32,510 nt of DNA from an uncultured bacterium (GTDB taxonomy: Bacteria; Verrucomicrobiota; Kiritimatiellia; CAIKKV01; CAIJXV01): positions 1-32,510 of the forward strand of contig CAIJXV010000094.1 in NCBI GenBank assembly GCA_903824675.1. The letters are read 5' to 3'. The position numbers and the translations under genes were made by a program. This document shows positions 1 through 6,779 of the stretch, piece after piece (position 1 is the first letter of the stretch; each line of letters starts with the position of its first letter). The notes beneath the pieces are model-generated. The model had not been told where the DNA came from. It was given only the letters and a program-made list of their open reading frames with translations, and ran no database searches.

Positions 1-51
1 ATGTACCGACTGGCAATCCGTCCTCCCCCACTCTCCCCTCCGACCAAACCA

Positions 52-138
52 ATTGGCAGACTGAATGCGCCCTACACCCTTGGCAAACTAAATGCGCCCC
101 TTCCGCCCATAGGGGGTCGCAGTTAGTTTGTCAATTCA
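52..138. repeat. Three copies of a ~21-bp motif, two direct and one inverted
   Basis: A motif of the form TTGGCARACTRAATGCGCCC occurs at 52-71 and 81-100. A diverged inverted copy lies at about 115-138, where the complement reads TTGACAAACTAACTGCGACC. Multiple short copies in both orientations in non-coding DNA look like insertion-sequence end remnants or a small repeat family, but no transposase lies nearby and I cannot name the element. Confidence 0.4.
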
Positions 139-176
139 CCGATCCAAGCATTTTCCAAGCATTTCCGATCGGGGGA

Positions 177-205
177 TTGACCTGCCCCCAATAACCCGTT
201 ATAGT
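177..205 (+). promoter_or_regulatory. Sigma70-like promoter of the aldolase gene
   Basis: The -35 box TTGACC (177-182) and the -10 box TATAGT (200-205) each match the consensus at five of six positions and are 17 bp apart. Transcription would start near 212. This places any start codon at 204 inside the promoter and supports the ATG at 240. Confidence 0.65.
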
Positions 206-239
206 GTTCGGGCATTTCTCAATTGAAAGGATTCGCCCA

Positions 240-1184
240 ATGATCGTAACTACCAAGGATCTGTTTAAACATGCCTACGGGAAATATGCCGTCGGCGCCT
301 ACAACATCAATAATGCTGAACAAGCCATGGGGCTTTTTCGCGGTTGCATCGAAAGCAAGTCGCCCTTTATTATTCAGATCTCCAAGGGAGCGCGTTCCTA
401 TACTGACAAACGCATGTTGGAAGCCATCATCCGCGCGGCAGACCAGATATTTCCGGATGCAATCTTCGCCGTTCATCTGGATCACGGCGATGAAGCCGCC
501 TGCATGGATTGCATTTCCAGCGGGTTCTACAGTTCGATCATGATTGATGCCAGCCATGAATCCTACGAAAAGAACATTGAGATCACCCATCGCGTGGCTC
601 TGGCCGCACATGCCAAGGGAATTGTAGTAGAAGCTGAACTCGGACAACTCGGCGGTGTCGAAGAACATGTTTCCGTCAGTGAAGACAAGGCTCATTTGAC
701 AGACCCCAACCAAGCCCGCGACTTCGTGACCCGCTCGGGTTGCGACAGTCTGGCCTGTGCGATTGGCACCAGCCATGGCGCGTTCAAATTCAGCGGTTCA
801 CAGGGCATTCATTTCGATGTTCTCGAAAAAATCAAAAATCTCCTGCCGGGATTCCCCCTGGTCATGCATGGGTCCAGTTCGGTCCCTCAGGATGAAGTCG
901 CTCGCATTAACGCGGCCGGCGGTGTGCTCAAGGGCGCCAAAGGGGTCGACGAAAACCAACTGCTTAAGGCCGCCAAACTCGGTGTCTGCAAAATTAATAT
1001 TGATACCGATGGCCGCTTGGTCTGGTGCCGGGTCCACCGGGAAGAATTCAAGACGCATCCCGAGAATTTCGATCTGCGTCCCCCGGGAAAAGTGTTCATG
1101 GCTGAATACGCCAAATATATCGTCCATAAAAACACCATGCTCGGAAGCAACAACCAATTGGACGACCTGAGGAAAACCCTGTAA
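240..1184 (+). CDS. fba: Class II fructose-bisphosphate aldolase
   Basis: A 314-aa zinc-dependent aldolase that should cleave fructose-1,6-bisphosphate to dihydroxyacetone phosphate and glyceraldehyde-3-phosphate in glycolysis and gluconeogenesis; cytoplasmic. Family hallmarks are visible: HLDHGDE near residues 79-85 (catalytic Asp and first zinc His), EAELGQLGG with a conserved Glu, GTSHGAFKF with a second zinc His, and LVMHGSSSVP with a third zinc His followed by the phosphate-binding region. Length fits the family. The ATG at 240 is chosen because the frame extension to 204 lies within the promoter, and AAAGG sits just upstream. It appears to be a single-gene unit, with its own promoter and a terminator after it. 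Specificity for tagatose or ketose bisphosphates cannot be excluded. Confidence 0.93.
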   Translation: MIVTTKDLFKHAYGKYAVGAYNINNAEQAMGLFRGCIESKSPFIIQISKGARSYTDKRMLEAIIRAADQIFPDAIFAVHLDHGDEAACMDCISSGFYSSIMIDASHESYEKNIEITHRVALAAHAKGIVVEAELGQLGGVEEHVSVSEDKAHLTDPNQARDFVTRSGCDSLACAIGTSHGAFKFSGSQGIHFDVLEKIKNLLPGFPLVMHGSSSVPQDEVARINAAGGVLKGAKGVDENQLLKAAKLGVCKINIDTDGRLVWCRVHREEFKTHPENFDLRPPGKVFMAEYAKYIVHKNTMLGSNNQLDDLRKTL

Positions 1185-1215
1185 GACGGGTGATTGAAAA
1201 GTACATCCGCGATCA

Positions 1216-1260
1216 AAAGCCCTGGATTGAGTTTCCCTCAATCTGGGGCTTTGCGTTTTG
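1216..1260 (+). terminator. Rho-independent terminator after fba
   Basis: AAAGCCC plus GATTGAG (1216-1231) pairs with CTCAATC plus GGGCTTT (1238-1253) across a small internal loop, followed by GCGTTTTG. It lies about 30 bp after the aldolase stop codon. Confidence 0.65.
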
Positions 1261-1285
1261 CCTGGTTATCTGACAGTCATACGGA

Positions 1286-1534
1286 TTGGGAGATTGGGTG
1301 GCACGTTTGGCGCCCGTTCTTCAATTGATCCGCATCCATCAAGTCACCCTGACCAACGGACATCTCAGCAACCACCATGCAATCCTTGACGGGTATGGTC
1401 CGCGGATCAATTTCGCCGGTCTCTTGCCAATCATTCAAGAACTGGTCCCACGCCAAGTGCCGTTGTTACTCGAGATACCCGAACGGGAAGCTGTTCTTGA
1501 AAGTCGTCGCATCCTCGCTGCCCTCCCGCATTAA
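1286..1534 (+). pseudogene. Possible C-terminal remnant of a sugar-phosphate isomerase/epimerase
   Basis: This open frame has only TTG/GTG starts and no clear ribosome-binding site. Its translation contains a segment of the type HHAILDGYGPRINFAGLL followed by VPLLLEIPER. That resembles the last strands of TIM-barrel sugar-phosphate isomerase/epimerase proteins (pattern: His, Gly-x-Gly, Ile-Asp/Asn-Phe, Leu-Leu, Leu-Glu-Ile). No N-terminal part is found upstream, because the aldolase terminator lies directly before it, so I treat it as a decayed fragment. Without a profile search this is only a suggestion; it could also be non-coding. Confidence 0.3.
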
Positions 1535-1644
1535 AAACTGCCCATCTGATATTTCGACTCGATATAATTCGACTGTTTTGCGATAAATGCAGACTTGAGG
1601 TTGCAGTTGAACTGGGTACGGCTTCAATAATCGGAGGATTCAGC

Positions 1645-2505
1645 GTGAGTTCATTTCCCCGGACGACGGTCGGTGGTGTATCTTTATCGCGCATGATCAT
1701 TGGCACTAACTGGTTTCTCGGGTTCAGCCATACCTCGGTGGCCAAAGATAATTTCATCAAGGAAAATATTCGCCAACGAAAAGCCATCGCCGACATCCTC
1801 GAAGTTTTTTTTAAGGCCGGGATCGATACGGTCATGGGGTTGATCGATGTCGAACCGTTGGCAGAGGCTATCCGGGAAGCAGAAGATCGCACCGGGATTA
1901 AAGCCATCGTGGTTTCAACCCCCCTCTTTCCCATCGATAATACCGTCGCGGCCCAGGGACTCGATCCCCGAAAGGCCGATGCCATCCTCGACACCCAGGT
2001 CAAATTCGGCGCGCGTTTCTGTTTCCCCCACCAAAGCACCACCGACGCCCTCGTCGACCGCTGTACCCGCGAAATTCGGCATATTACCCCTCTTATTAAA
2101 AAAATCCGCGAACGCGGCATGATTCCCGGTCTCAGTACCCATATGCCGGAATCCATTGTCTATGCTGATGAAACCAACATCGACATCGAAACCTACATCG
2201 CCCTCTATAACTCCATGGGTTTCCTGATGCAGGTTGAGGTCGATTGGATCGCCAGCATCATACGCAACGCTCACAAGCCGGTAATGACCATAAAACCTTT
2301 GGCCGCCGGTCAATTGCGTCCGTTTCAGGGCCTGAATTTCGTCTGGAATACCATCCGCCCTCAGGATATGGTCACCATTGGAACGATGACAGCAGAAGAA
2401 GCGCGGGAAGTCATTGATATTTCGCTCGGAATTTTGGAAGGGAAAACAGCCCAGATCAAGCTTCAGGAAACCCGGTCCAAGTCCTCCATTACCAGCAAAC
2501 ATTAA
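1645..2505 (+). CDS. Uncharacterised TIM-barrel protein, aldo/keto-reductase-like
   Basis: A 286-aa cytoplasmic protein with no signal peptide. The GTG at 1645 is preceded by GGAGGA at about 1633-1638, which fixes the start. The N-terminus has GVSLSRMIIGTNWFLGFSH. The C-terminus has PVMTIKPLAAGQL, then a Trp-containing helix, then MVTIGTMTAEEAREVID. This layout is like the end of aldo/keto reductases, where a Lys-Pro-Leu strand and a 'x-x-Gly-x-x-x-x-Glu-Glu' helix bind cofactor phosphate. I do not see a clear catalytic Asp-Tyr-Lys-His tetrad, so reductase activity is not shown. A TATAAT hexamer at 1563-1568 could be part of its promoter, but no good -35 box is present. I recall similar unnamed proteins from PVC bacteria. 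Confidence 0.75.
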   Translation: MSSFPRTTVGGVSLSRMIIGTNWFLGFSHTSVAKDNFIKENIRQRKAIADILEVFFKAGIDTVMGLIDVEPLAEAIREAEDRTGIKAIVVSTPLFPIDNTVAAQGLDPRKADAILDTQVKFGARFCFPHQSTTDALVDRCTREIRHITPLIKKIRERGMIPGLSTHMPESIVYADETNIDIETYIALYNSMGFLMQVEVDWIASIIRNAHKPVMTIKPLAAGQLRPFQGLNFVWNTIRPQDMVTIGTMTAEEAREVIDISLGILEGKTAQIKLQETRSKSSITSKH

Positions 2506-2527
2506 ACTGTTTCATCAGTTTACCTTG

Positions 2528-3646
2528 ATGAGCCGACCGACCCACCCACCCAGCCATCTGATCATCCCCGCCAAACCCCTTCGGATTCGGGCCTTCGGTG
2601 ACGCGCATGTTGGAACCGACCTCAAACAGAAGCGCGAAAGCCTGTCATTGGCCATCCGTCACAGCGAGTTCGGTGATGAAAAGGGAGCTCCCGCTTTTGA
2701 GTGGGATCTAGGGATCGATGTCGGGGATAATTCCGGCGGACAGGAAGTTCCCGAAGATGATGAGGGCCGTGAAGTGGTCCGACAATTCAGCGCCCTCCAA
2801 AAACATCGTCGCGAACAGATATACAATGTCTGTGGCAACCATGATCGCAGCCATCTCACCGAACCCGACGCCTGGTAGTTTCGCAAGTGGATTGATCCAT
2901 TAGGCGAAAATACCCCCTTCTCCCAAGTCCATAGCGAACGTCGGCCCTACCCCATCGAAGGAACCTGGGAACGCTACTCGTTTCGGGTTGGCAACCTCCT
3001 GTTCCTGATGATGAGCGACATCAATGAAACGACTCAGACCATCGGGCGCGGTGACTTGGGAGGGAACCCGGCGGGCGTGGTATCGGTCGAAACATTTGAA
3101 TGGTGGGAACAGAGGGTCGAGTCCAATCCCGATTCAATCATTATCTCTGTACATCATTACCTGCTCAAAGATACCACCACCGCAACCGGCGAATACGAAG
3201 GCATGGTTAAGGCTGCTTCCGGGAAATGGAACAGCGGGTATCATGGATACAAATCCCAAGGCGCGCCAAAAGGCGCCGCCTATCTCTATTCTGTAGGCGG
3301 AGTACCGGATGCTCAAGCCTTTGAAAGCTACCTGGCCGCGCACCCGGGTGCCATCGATCTCTGGTTGGGCGGACATACCCACCCGCTGAATCCGATGGAT
3401 CGAGCCGGAAACAAAGCGCTGATCGAAAAAAAATGGAATGTCCATTTCATCAACGTCTGCCCTCTGACCCGTCATCACGTCAATTCAGCCTTCCCAACGA
3501 CACCCATGAGCCGACTCCTGACTTTCACCCCTGGTTCGAATGAAGTGCGCATCCAATGCTACCTGCATTCCGACCACTTTCAGCCCAAGGGTTGGTTTCC
3601 TCCGTCCGAGCACGTTTTGAGACTATCCCGACCATTTCACGGGTAA
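2528..3646 (+). pseudogene. Metallophosphoesterase interrupted by an in-frame amber codon
   Basis: The frame 2528-3646 encodes one calcineurin-like phosphoesterase of about 372 residues, broken only by TAG at 2876-2878. Before the stop are the metal-binding motifs FGDAHVGTD (Asp-x-His) and CGNHDRS (Gly-Asn-His-Asp). After it, in the same frame, come FRKWIDPLGE, RPYPIEGTWERYSF, the His-rich SVHHYLL and LGGHTHP (Gly-His-x-His). Both halves are needed for a di-metal centre, so the truncated N-terminal product (116 aa) should be inactive. The codon before the stop is TGG (Trp), and a single G-to-A change in a second TGG would create the TAG, so a recent nonsense mutation is the simplest reading. 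Readthrough or a sequencing error is possible. The start has no good ribosome-binding site, and the C-terminal end may also be altered near 3640. Confidence 0.75.
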
Positions 3647-3734
3647 TGAAATTGCGACAGAGCGTTCTGCAGCTTGACCCCAAATCTAAATCCCCCAGGT
3701 ACTCAGGTCGCATTCTCATTAACGGTCCCGAGTC

Positions 3735-3795
3735 TGAATGGAACCGCCCGGTGCGGACCCGCATATCGGGTGGGGTGGCACTCGTGAACTGACCT
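3735..3795 (+). other. Group II intron domain V/VI-like hairpin remnant
   Basis: At 3744-3773 CCGCCCGG and TCGGGTGG form the lower stem, TGCG and CGCA form the upper stem, GACC is the tetraloop and TA is a two-base 3' bulge. A short stem, a two-base bulge and a capped upper stem are the layout of group II intron domain V. The sequence resembles the 3' ends of bacterial group II introns as I remember them. The usual AGC triad is not clearly present (AAC/ACC), and no intron-encoded reverse transcriptase lies nearby, so this would be a relic only. Confidence 0.3.
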
Positions 3796-3879
3796 ATACG
3801 CAAAAATGGGAAAGCGCAGAAAAATCGAAATGAACTGCAAAAATAAGGCAAATTAATTAGGAAATAAGAGTGATTTTAA

Positions 3880-3931
3880 TGGTGCGCCTAGCTGGGATCG
3901 AACCAGCAACCTTCAGCTTCGGAGGCTGAAA
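3880..3931 (-). tRNA. 3' fragment of tRNA-Arg (anticodon CCG), probable attachment site
   Basis: Read on the minus strand this gives an anticodon arm TCAGC-CTCCGAA-GCTGA (anticodon CCG, Arg), a 5-nt variable loop, a T arm GCTGG-TTCGATC-CCAGC, the 3' acceptor strand TAGGCGC, discriminator A and encoded CCA. The D arm and the 5' acceptor strand (expected GCGCCTA) are missing: the sequence to the right becomes AT-rich and unrelated. A tRNA cut in this way, 236 bp from a tyrosine recombinase gene, is the classical mark of integration into the 3' part of a tRNA gene. The intact tRNA should be at the other end of the element. Confidence 0.8.
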
Positions 3932-3962
3932 GTATTTTTCATATTTCCCAATGTTTATTGTG

Positions 3963-4025
3963 TTTGTTGCCAATAATTGCCGCATTGTTTGATAATTGTT
4001 TGACATTCGGGCCGAATTCTACAAT
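3963..4025. promoter_or_regulatory. ATTGTTTGA direct repeats and possible integrase promoter
   Basis: ATTGTTTGA occurs at 3985-3993 and 3995-4003, about one helical turn apart, with a looser relative (TTGTGTTTG) some 25 bp before. Repeats between the attachment core and the integrase gene could be arm-type recombinase sites or an operator. TTGACA at 4000-4005 and TACAAT at 4020-4025 resemble promoter boxes, but their spacing is only 14 bp. TTGTTT (3996-4001) gives 18 bp with a poorer -35. Confidence 0.35.
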
Positions 4026-4166
4026 GATTCGCGCATGGGGTTTAGCAAGTGCGCAGGGCGTTGCGGAAGTTGGCGTTTGGCTGTTCATGTCAGAATTTCT
4101 AACACCCGCCCCCTGCCCTTGTCAACCGGTTCTGTGTTGATACAAAACCTGAGCGGGAGGGTCGTC

Positions 4167-5882
4167 ATGCCTCTTGAAATGCGAAAAACAAGTCAGTGGT
4201 GGTACGGGCGCTACAACGTGGGTGGAAAGGTTCATTGCGTGAACCTTTGGGTTCGGATTGAGGGAAAGCGTCCGGACTCCATTACTCAAGATGGAAACGC
4301 GGAATATCAAGTGTCGAAGGGAAAGGCGCAGGGAAAGTTCGAGTCGATGGTCAAGCAGGCGCAGGAGAAGCGTCAGTCGGAAGAGTACGTCCAGAAACTG
4401 CACGAGATTCGCACGGGGCGACGGATCGATTCGATCCCCCTGGGTGATTTCTCGGCTGAATGGGACAAGGCTGGACGAAAACGGAGCGGATCCCCTCGCT
4501 ATGTCGCACAGGCACATTCTCTGTTCGATCGCTTTGTGGGGTTCGTGCAGAAGGGATACAAGGACGCAAAAACCCTGGGGGATGTGACCGCGGCTATGGC
4601 GGAAGCTTTCATGGGTGGTGAGCGGGCGCGCGGGGTGAGCGGGCGAACGTTCAACGCGGCGCTTATATTGCTGCGGTCAGCCTTCAAGGTTCTCGCACAG
4701 AAGGCCAACCTCGCCCGTAATCCGTTCGCCGGCATCATGACGGCCGACGAGGATACGACCCACCGCAAGCCTTTCACACAAGATGAATTACTGGCGGTCC
4801 TAAAGGCAACGGAGGCGGACCCTTTCATCCGGCCGGTGGTCGTCACCGGGGTGTGTACGGCGATGCGGCGGGGCGATTGTTGCCTGTTGCGTTGGGCTGA
4901 TGTGGACCTCAAGGAACGTTTCGTGCGGGTCAAGACGGCGAAAACCGGAGAGACCGTCGAAATCCCCATGTTCCCGATACTCTGCCAGGAGATACAGAAG
5001 CATGGCACACCGGGAGCTGAGTTTGTCTTCCCGGAACAGGCGAAAATGTACCTGAAGAATGCTCACGGCGTGACTTACCGGGTAAAGCGCGTGCTTGAAG
5101 CCGCCGGGTTCTTCGATGTGGACGAGGAGGATGAATCAGACAAGAAAGCCGAAGTTGTCGAGGATCCGCGTCCCCTACTCCCGGCGGATGAACTCCTTAC
5201 TCGTGGGTTGAAGTTCCTGGCCGAAGTGCCTGAAGGCGAGATAGAGACCACGAAACGCGAGCGGATGACGGCGGCCTTCAAGGCGTATGTGGGCGGGGTT
5301 TGCTTGCCTGAAATCGCCGCGAATATGGGGGTGAGCAAGTCGACCCTTTCGTTAGACCTCCACGAGATCGAAAAACGAACCGGGCTGAGGGTGCTACGGT
5401 CAACTGGGATGAAACGGCCGCCAAAGAGTTTGGGCGAAGTCAGTGCCGCACGTAAAAAGGGACTGCGACGGGCGTCAGTCCGCGATTTTCACAGTTTTCG
5501 TGTGACGTGGATCACCCTCGCACTGGCCGCCGGAGTGCCCATGGAGTTGGTCACGCGGGTGACCGGACACAAGACCGTGGACGTGGTTTTGAAGCACTAT
5601 TTCCGGCCGGGACGGGAAGATTTCCGGCACGCGATCGAGAGCGCCATGCCGAAGTTGCTCATGGAAGGCGGCGGCGCGGTCGAAGCAGTGGACAAAGGGC
5701 CGGGCGAGACGTTGGACGAGGCGCTGAAGGCCTTGGAGGCCATGACGGAGAAGACCCCTTCGACAAACTCAGGGCGGGCATGGAAGAAGGAACTGGCAGA
5801 AGTGGCGGCGTTGATCCGGCAGGCGAAGGAATGGGTTGATGTGCGGGTCGTGCGGGAGGTCAGAGAAGAGGTCAAAGGTTGA
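4167..5882 (+). CDS. Tyrosine recombinase/integrase with an inserted HTH segment
   Basis: A 571-aa site-specific recombinase of the phage integrase family that should integrate and excise the element at the tRNA-Arg site. The ATG at 4167 follows GGGAGG at 4155-4160; the frame is open further upstream, but that part overlaps the attachment region. Catalytic residues: Arg in TAMRRGDCC (about 234), His-x-x-Arg in FHSFRVTW (about 441-444), His in VTGHKTVD (about 467) and the Tyr nucleophile in LKHYF (about 478). Arg and His-x-x-Arg are about 207 residues apart, roughly twice the usual distance. The extra part holds an acidic stretch and a helix-turn-helix-like segment, CLPEIAANMGVSKSTLSLDL (about 380-400). 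The C-terminal tail (residues 480-571) is charged and includes a short repeat insertion at 5755-5780. Confidence 0.9.
   Translation: MPLEMRKTSQWWYGRYNVGGKVHCVNLWVRIEGKRPDSITQDGNAEYQVSKGKAQGKFESMVKQAQEKRQSEEYVQKLHEIRTGRRIDSIPLGDFSAEWDKAGRKRSGSPRYVAQAHSLFDRFVGFVQKGYKDAKTLGDVTAAMAEAFMGGERARGVSGRTFNAALILLRSAFKVLAQKANLARNPFAGIMTADEDTTHRKPFTQDELLAVLKATEADPFIRPVVVTGVCTAMRRGDCCLLRWADVDLKERFVRVKTAKTGETVEIPMFPILCQEIQKHGTPGAEFVFPEQAKMYLKNAHGVTYRVKRVLEAAGFFDVDEEDESDKKAEVVEDPRPLLPADELLTRGLKFLAEVPEGEIETTKRERMTAAFKAYVGGVCLPEIAANMGVSKSTLSLDLHEIEKRTGLRVLRSTGMKRPPKSLGEVSAARKKGLRRASVRDFHSFRVTWITLALAAGVPMELVTRVTGHKTVDVVLKHYFRPGREDFRHAIESAMPKLLMEGGGAVEAVDKGPGETLDEALKALEAMTEKTPSTNSGRAWKKELAEVAALIRQAKEWVDVRVVREVREEVKG
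5755..5780. repeat. CCCTTCGAC...CTCAGGGC repeat, copy 1 (inside the integrase gene)
   Basis: The sequence CCCTTCGACAAACTCAGGGC is followed by GGGC. The arms CCCT and AGGG, and partly GA/TC, make it an imperfect palindrome. It lies in the integrase tail and keeps the frame. Related copies are at 26007 and 27305. Confidence 0.6.
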
Positions 5883-5957
5883 TGGAGGCCGGTGATTGAG
5901 CAGGACAATCTGACTCGAGCTTGATCTTGTCCGAAAAGATGCGATACACGCGCGTAC

Positions 5958-6029
5958 GGGCAGGACTATGATGCCTTGGCGGATTTCTTTACCAAGGCCA
6001 TCGAAGCGCGCCTGGCGGAGGGGACTTGA
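5958..6029 (+). pseudogene. Possible C-terminal tail of a Fic-like protein
   Basis: This frame reads GQDYDALADFFTKAIEARL and ends in a stop. It looks like the last helix of a Fic-type protein that has lost the rest of its gene; nothing upstream continues it. The region 5883-6377 (495 bp) otherwise holds only the small minus-strand frame listed next and a 12-bp-period direct repeat CCCCGGAAGT at 6262-6283. Confidence 0.22.
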
Positions 6030-6151
6030 CGTGCGAACGGAGGCAAACGGGCACCCTCGAAGATCGAGGATTGGCGGGCATTAGCCTGCAACATTTCGAG
6101 ACGTTTCACGGGGTCGCGCAAATACGGATTTGATTGATTCAAGGTAACCAT
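5966..6151 (-). CDS. Small hypothetical protein with an NPYLRDP motif
   Basis: A 61-aa frame whose first 40 residues read like a recurring small protein family: QSNPYLRDPVKRLEML, then QSSIFEGARLPPF, matching the remembered pattern Asn-Pro-Tyr-Leu-x-Asp-Pro...Ser-Ser-x-x-Glu-Gly...Pro-Phe. I recall such proteins beside Fic or toxin-antitoxin genes, but their function is unknown to me. The last third is antisense to the Fic-like tail and probably not native. No ribosome-binding site is evident upstream of 6151, so it may be a remnant. Confidence 0.35.
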   Translation of the reverse strand: MVTLNQSNPYLRDPVKRLEMLQANARQSSIFEGARLPPFARQVPSARRASMALVKKSAKAS

Positions 6152-6377
6152 GACACTGTTTATGATGCGCTATTAGGGTCAAAAATGCAAGCAGCAGGTG
6201 AAGCCCCAAATGGGATCATGGGCTTGGCGGTGGGTCGCGCCCGTGTAGGTCGCAACCCCTACCCCGGAAGTCACCCCGGAAGTGGGCCAAGGCCGTCCGA
6301 TCCAACGGGCAGAACAGAATATCAATTATCCCAGGTTGGCCCTGAAGCCCCCCGCACTGAATATGACGTCGCGAAGT

Positions 6378-6779
6378 TCACGTTTGTTGCTCCCGGTCTC
6401 TTCCCGTGAGCATGTATTCCAGCGTATCGCATGCGCGAGCCAGTGTAACAAGGTACAGCATAAACTCGTCAGGCGTGAGGCATGGTTTAGGTACGTTGGC
6501 CTCGCCTATCAGTCTGCCGCGGTCGTCGATGTGCAGATGATAGAGTCTGGCTCCGGAGTTCTGACGCCATGCCCAGACCGCTGAAGGTCCATCGAGCGCA
6601 TCAAGAACAGATGCTCCCGCAACGAGGCTTTGCAGCACATAGTGGCCAGCGGCTGCTGACACCGTAACACGGTGGCCTCGGCCGTTTCCGAGACGAACGA
6701 TCACACTTGACCCTTCAACTTGAAGAGCCTCGCCCCGGATCAACTTGGTCCACTCAGGTTGGTTCTTTGTTCTCATCAT
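6378..6779 (-). CDS. Hypothetical protein, last gene of the PLD-helicase operon
   Basis: A 133-aa soluble protein with no family I recognise. The first part looks beta-rich (GSSVIVRLGNGRGHRVTVSA) and the end helical (TPDEFMLYLVTLARACDTLEYML). There is no signal peptide or membrane segment. The gene overlaps the end of the helicase gene by 26 bp and has no clear ribosome-binding site of its own, so translation is probably coupled and the product made together with the helicase. Two adjacent ATG codons (6777-6779 and 6774-6776) could start it. No obvious terminator follows. It could be a small accessory or regulatory subunit. Confidence 0.65.
   Translation of the reverse strand: MMRTKNQPEWTKLIRGEALQVEGSSVIVRLGNGRGHRVTVSAAAGHYVLQSLVAGASVLDALDGPSAVWAWRQNSGARLYHLHIDDRGRLIGEANVPKPCLTPDEFMLYLVTLARACDTLEYMLTGRDREQQT

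Noticed and set aside
1431-2502. Two long minus-strand frames across the TIM-barrel gene
   Set aside because: The plus-strand gene has a good ribosome-binding site and a coherent fold-like pattern; the minus frames do not.
2876-2878. TAG read as pyrrolysine
   Set aside because: Nothing in the window suggests pyrrolysine use, and the other genes here end normally; a TGG-to-TAG change is simpler.
3880-3931. An intact tRNA gene
   Set aside because: The D arm and the 5' acceptor strand are missing from the sequence to the right.
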